This document shows, in pieces, positions 5,915 to 6,264 of a DNA stretch of 6,264 nt. The position numbers were made by a program, and so were the translations under genes. Each line of letters begins with the position of its first letter. The stretch's first letter is position 1. The DNA is from Bacillota bacterium (GTDB lineage: Bacteria > Bacillota_E > Sulfobacillia > Sulfobacillales > Sulfobacillaceae): assembly GCA_021802375.1 (NCBI GenBank), contig JAKAAL010000269.1:1-6264 (forward strand). The letters run 5' to 3'. Below the pieces are notes generated by a model that ran no database searches, was not told the DNA's origin, and saw nothing but the letters and a program-made list of their open reading frames with translations.

Positions 5915-6262
5915 TTAAGTGTGAAGCTCTTCTCTTATCGCGGAGGCCAGCTGACTTTCCGGCACGGCGCCAATTTGTTGTGTTTTGCCGTTGATGATGG
6001 TGGCCGGGACACTGGACACCTCGAATCGATCGGAGAGCGCGGGGAAGGACATGGCGTCCACCATGTCGGCGACCACGTATTGTGGATTGACACGGGCCAT
6101 TTCGTGGGCCAGGCGAACTGCCTGGGGGCAGTACGGTCAGGTTGGCGTCACGAAGACTTCCAAGTGCAAGGGGCTGGTCAGCGACTTGAGCCAATCCTGG
6201 GTCTCCTGACTGAGCGATACTGGCTCGTCCTTGGAGACGTCAACCATGTCACCTAAAAAAGT
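5915..6262 (-). CDS. Candidate selenocysteine-containing protein disulfide oxidoreductase (PDO), C-terminal part; in-frame UGA at 6139-6137; gene runs off the window
   Basis: Read from the right edge, the frame is FLGDMVDVSKDEP, then LSQETQDWLKSL, then LHLEVFVTPT, TGA, PYCPQAVRLAHEMA, DMVDAMSFPALSDRF, VSSVPATIINGK and a C-terminal helix, ending at TAA 5917-5915. That is 41 codons, the TGA, and 73 codons. This is the second thioredoxin-fold domain of the two-domain PDO (glutaredoxin-like) family, whose members read VFVTPTCPYCP at this point; the TGA takes the place of the first, nucleophilic Cys, leaving UPYC. The cis-proline (VPA) is intact. PDOs catalyse thiol-disulfide exchange in the cytoplasm, and in some organisms are reduced by a thioredoxin-reductase-like enzyme. 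The residues before ATG 6247 already match the PDO linker, so the first domain (about 100 residues with its own CxxC) should lie beyond the window. An ordinary nonsense mutation at a Cys codon (pseudogene) is the main alternative; if so, only a 61-residue fragment from ATG 6100 would be callable. Confidence 0.72.
6109..6136 (-). promoter_or_regulatory. Candidate bacterial SECIS element just downstream of the in-frame UGA
   Basis: On the minus strand, CCAGGC (6125-6120) pairs perfectly with GCCTGG (6114-6109) and closes a 5-nt loop AGTTC (6119-6115). The loop begins after 17 nt following the UGA (6139-6137). Published bacterial SECIS rules ask for a stem of at least 4 bp, a short apical loop with a G in one of its first two positions, and 16-37 nt between the UGA and the loop; all are met, the spacing near its lower limit. 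The stem is short, and a GC-rich hairpin can arise by chance, so this is support rather than proof. Confidence 0.5.
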
Positions 6263-6264
6263 GC

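Noticed and set aside
5915..6100. A stand-alone 61-residue protein starting at ATG 6100
   Set aside because: It would be half a thioredoxin fold without its redox motif. The same frame upstream of the TGA carries the missing half, so this is the tail of a larger gene.
6245..6247. ATG at 6247 on the minus strand, with AGGTGA just upstream, as the start of the PDO-like gene
   Set aside because: The SD would be too close to the ATG, and the residues before the ATG (TFLGD) continue the PDO family match into the linker before the second domain. The gene most likely starts beyond the window.

Overview
The window looks like a chromosomal segment of a Bacillota (Firmicutes) bacterium of moderately high GC. 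The evidence is the gene order ireB - ruvX - DUF1292 - mltG, which is the yrzL-yrrK-yrzB-yrrL block found downstream of alaS in Bacillus and Clostridia, together with strong Shine-Dalgarno (SD) sequences. A Sulfobacillus-like or other deep-branching high-GC clostridial origin is a guess from base composition and protein flavour only.

Positions 1-4946 (+ strand) form one tightly packed gene run: the 3' part of ireB; ruvX fused in frame to a DUF1292 domain; mltG; a degenerate class-B penicillin-binding-protein-like gene; a multipass membrane protein of unknown function; and a short mutY without its NUDIX domain. Overlaps (ireB/ruvX 8 nt, membrane gene/mutY 4 nt) and short gaps suggest co-transcription. 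Two terminator-like hairpins lie inside the run: one within the start of mltG, and one just before the PBP-like gene whose 3' arm contains that gene's SD. MltG (cuts nascent glycan strands) next to a PBP-like protein that has lost its catalytic residues suggests a cell-wall assembly theme.

Positions 4941-6264 (- strand) read toward the first block. A patatin-like hydrolase gene converges on mutY with a 6-nt tail overlap. Upstream of it is the C-terminal part of a two-domain protein disulfide oxidoreductase (PDO, thioredoxin fold), whose N-terminal half lies beyond the window edge. Its C-terminal redox motif is encoded as UGA-Pro-Tyr-Cys: an in-frame TGA sits exactly where the first cysteine of CPYC belongs. 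The same frame continues with a well-conserved thioredoxin-fold half. A 6-bp GC-rich hairpin with a G at the second loop position starts 11 nt after the UGA, with its loop starting after 17 nt, which fits the bacterial SECIS pattern. I read this as a candidate selenocysteine-containing PDO that standard gene calling would truncate to 61 residues. This is the most interesting item in the window.

There is no stretch over 300 bases without a gene, and I see no tRNA, rRNA, CRISPR array or mobile element.
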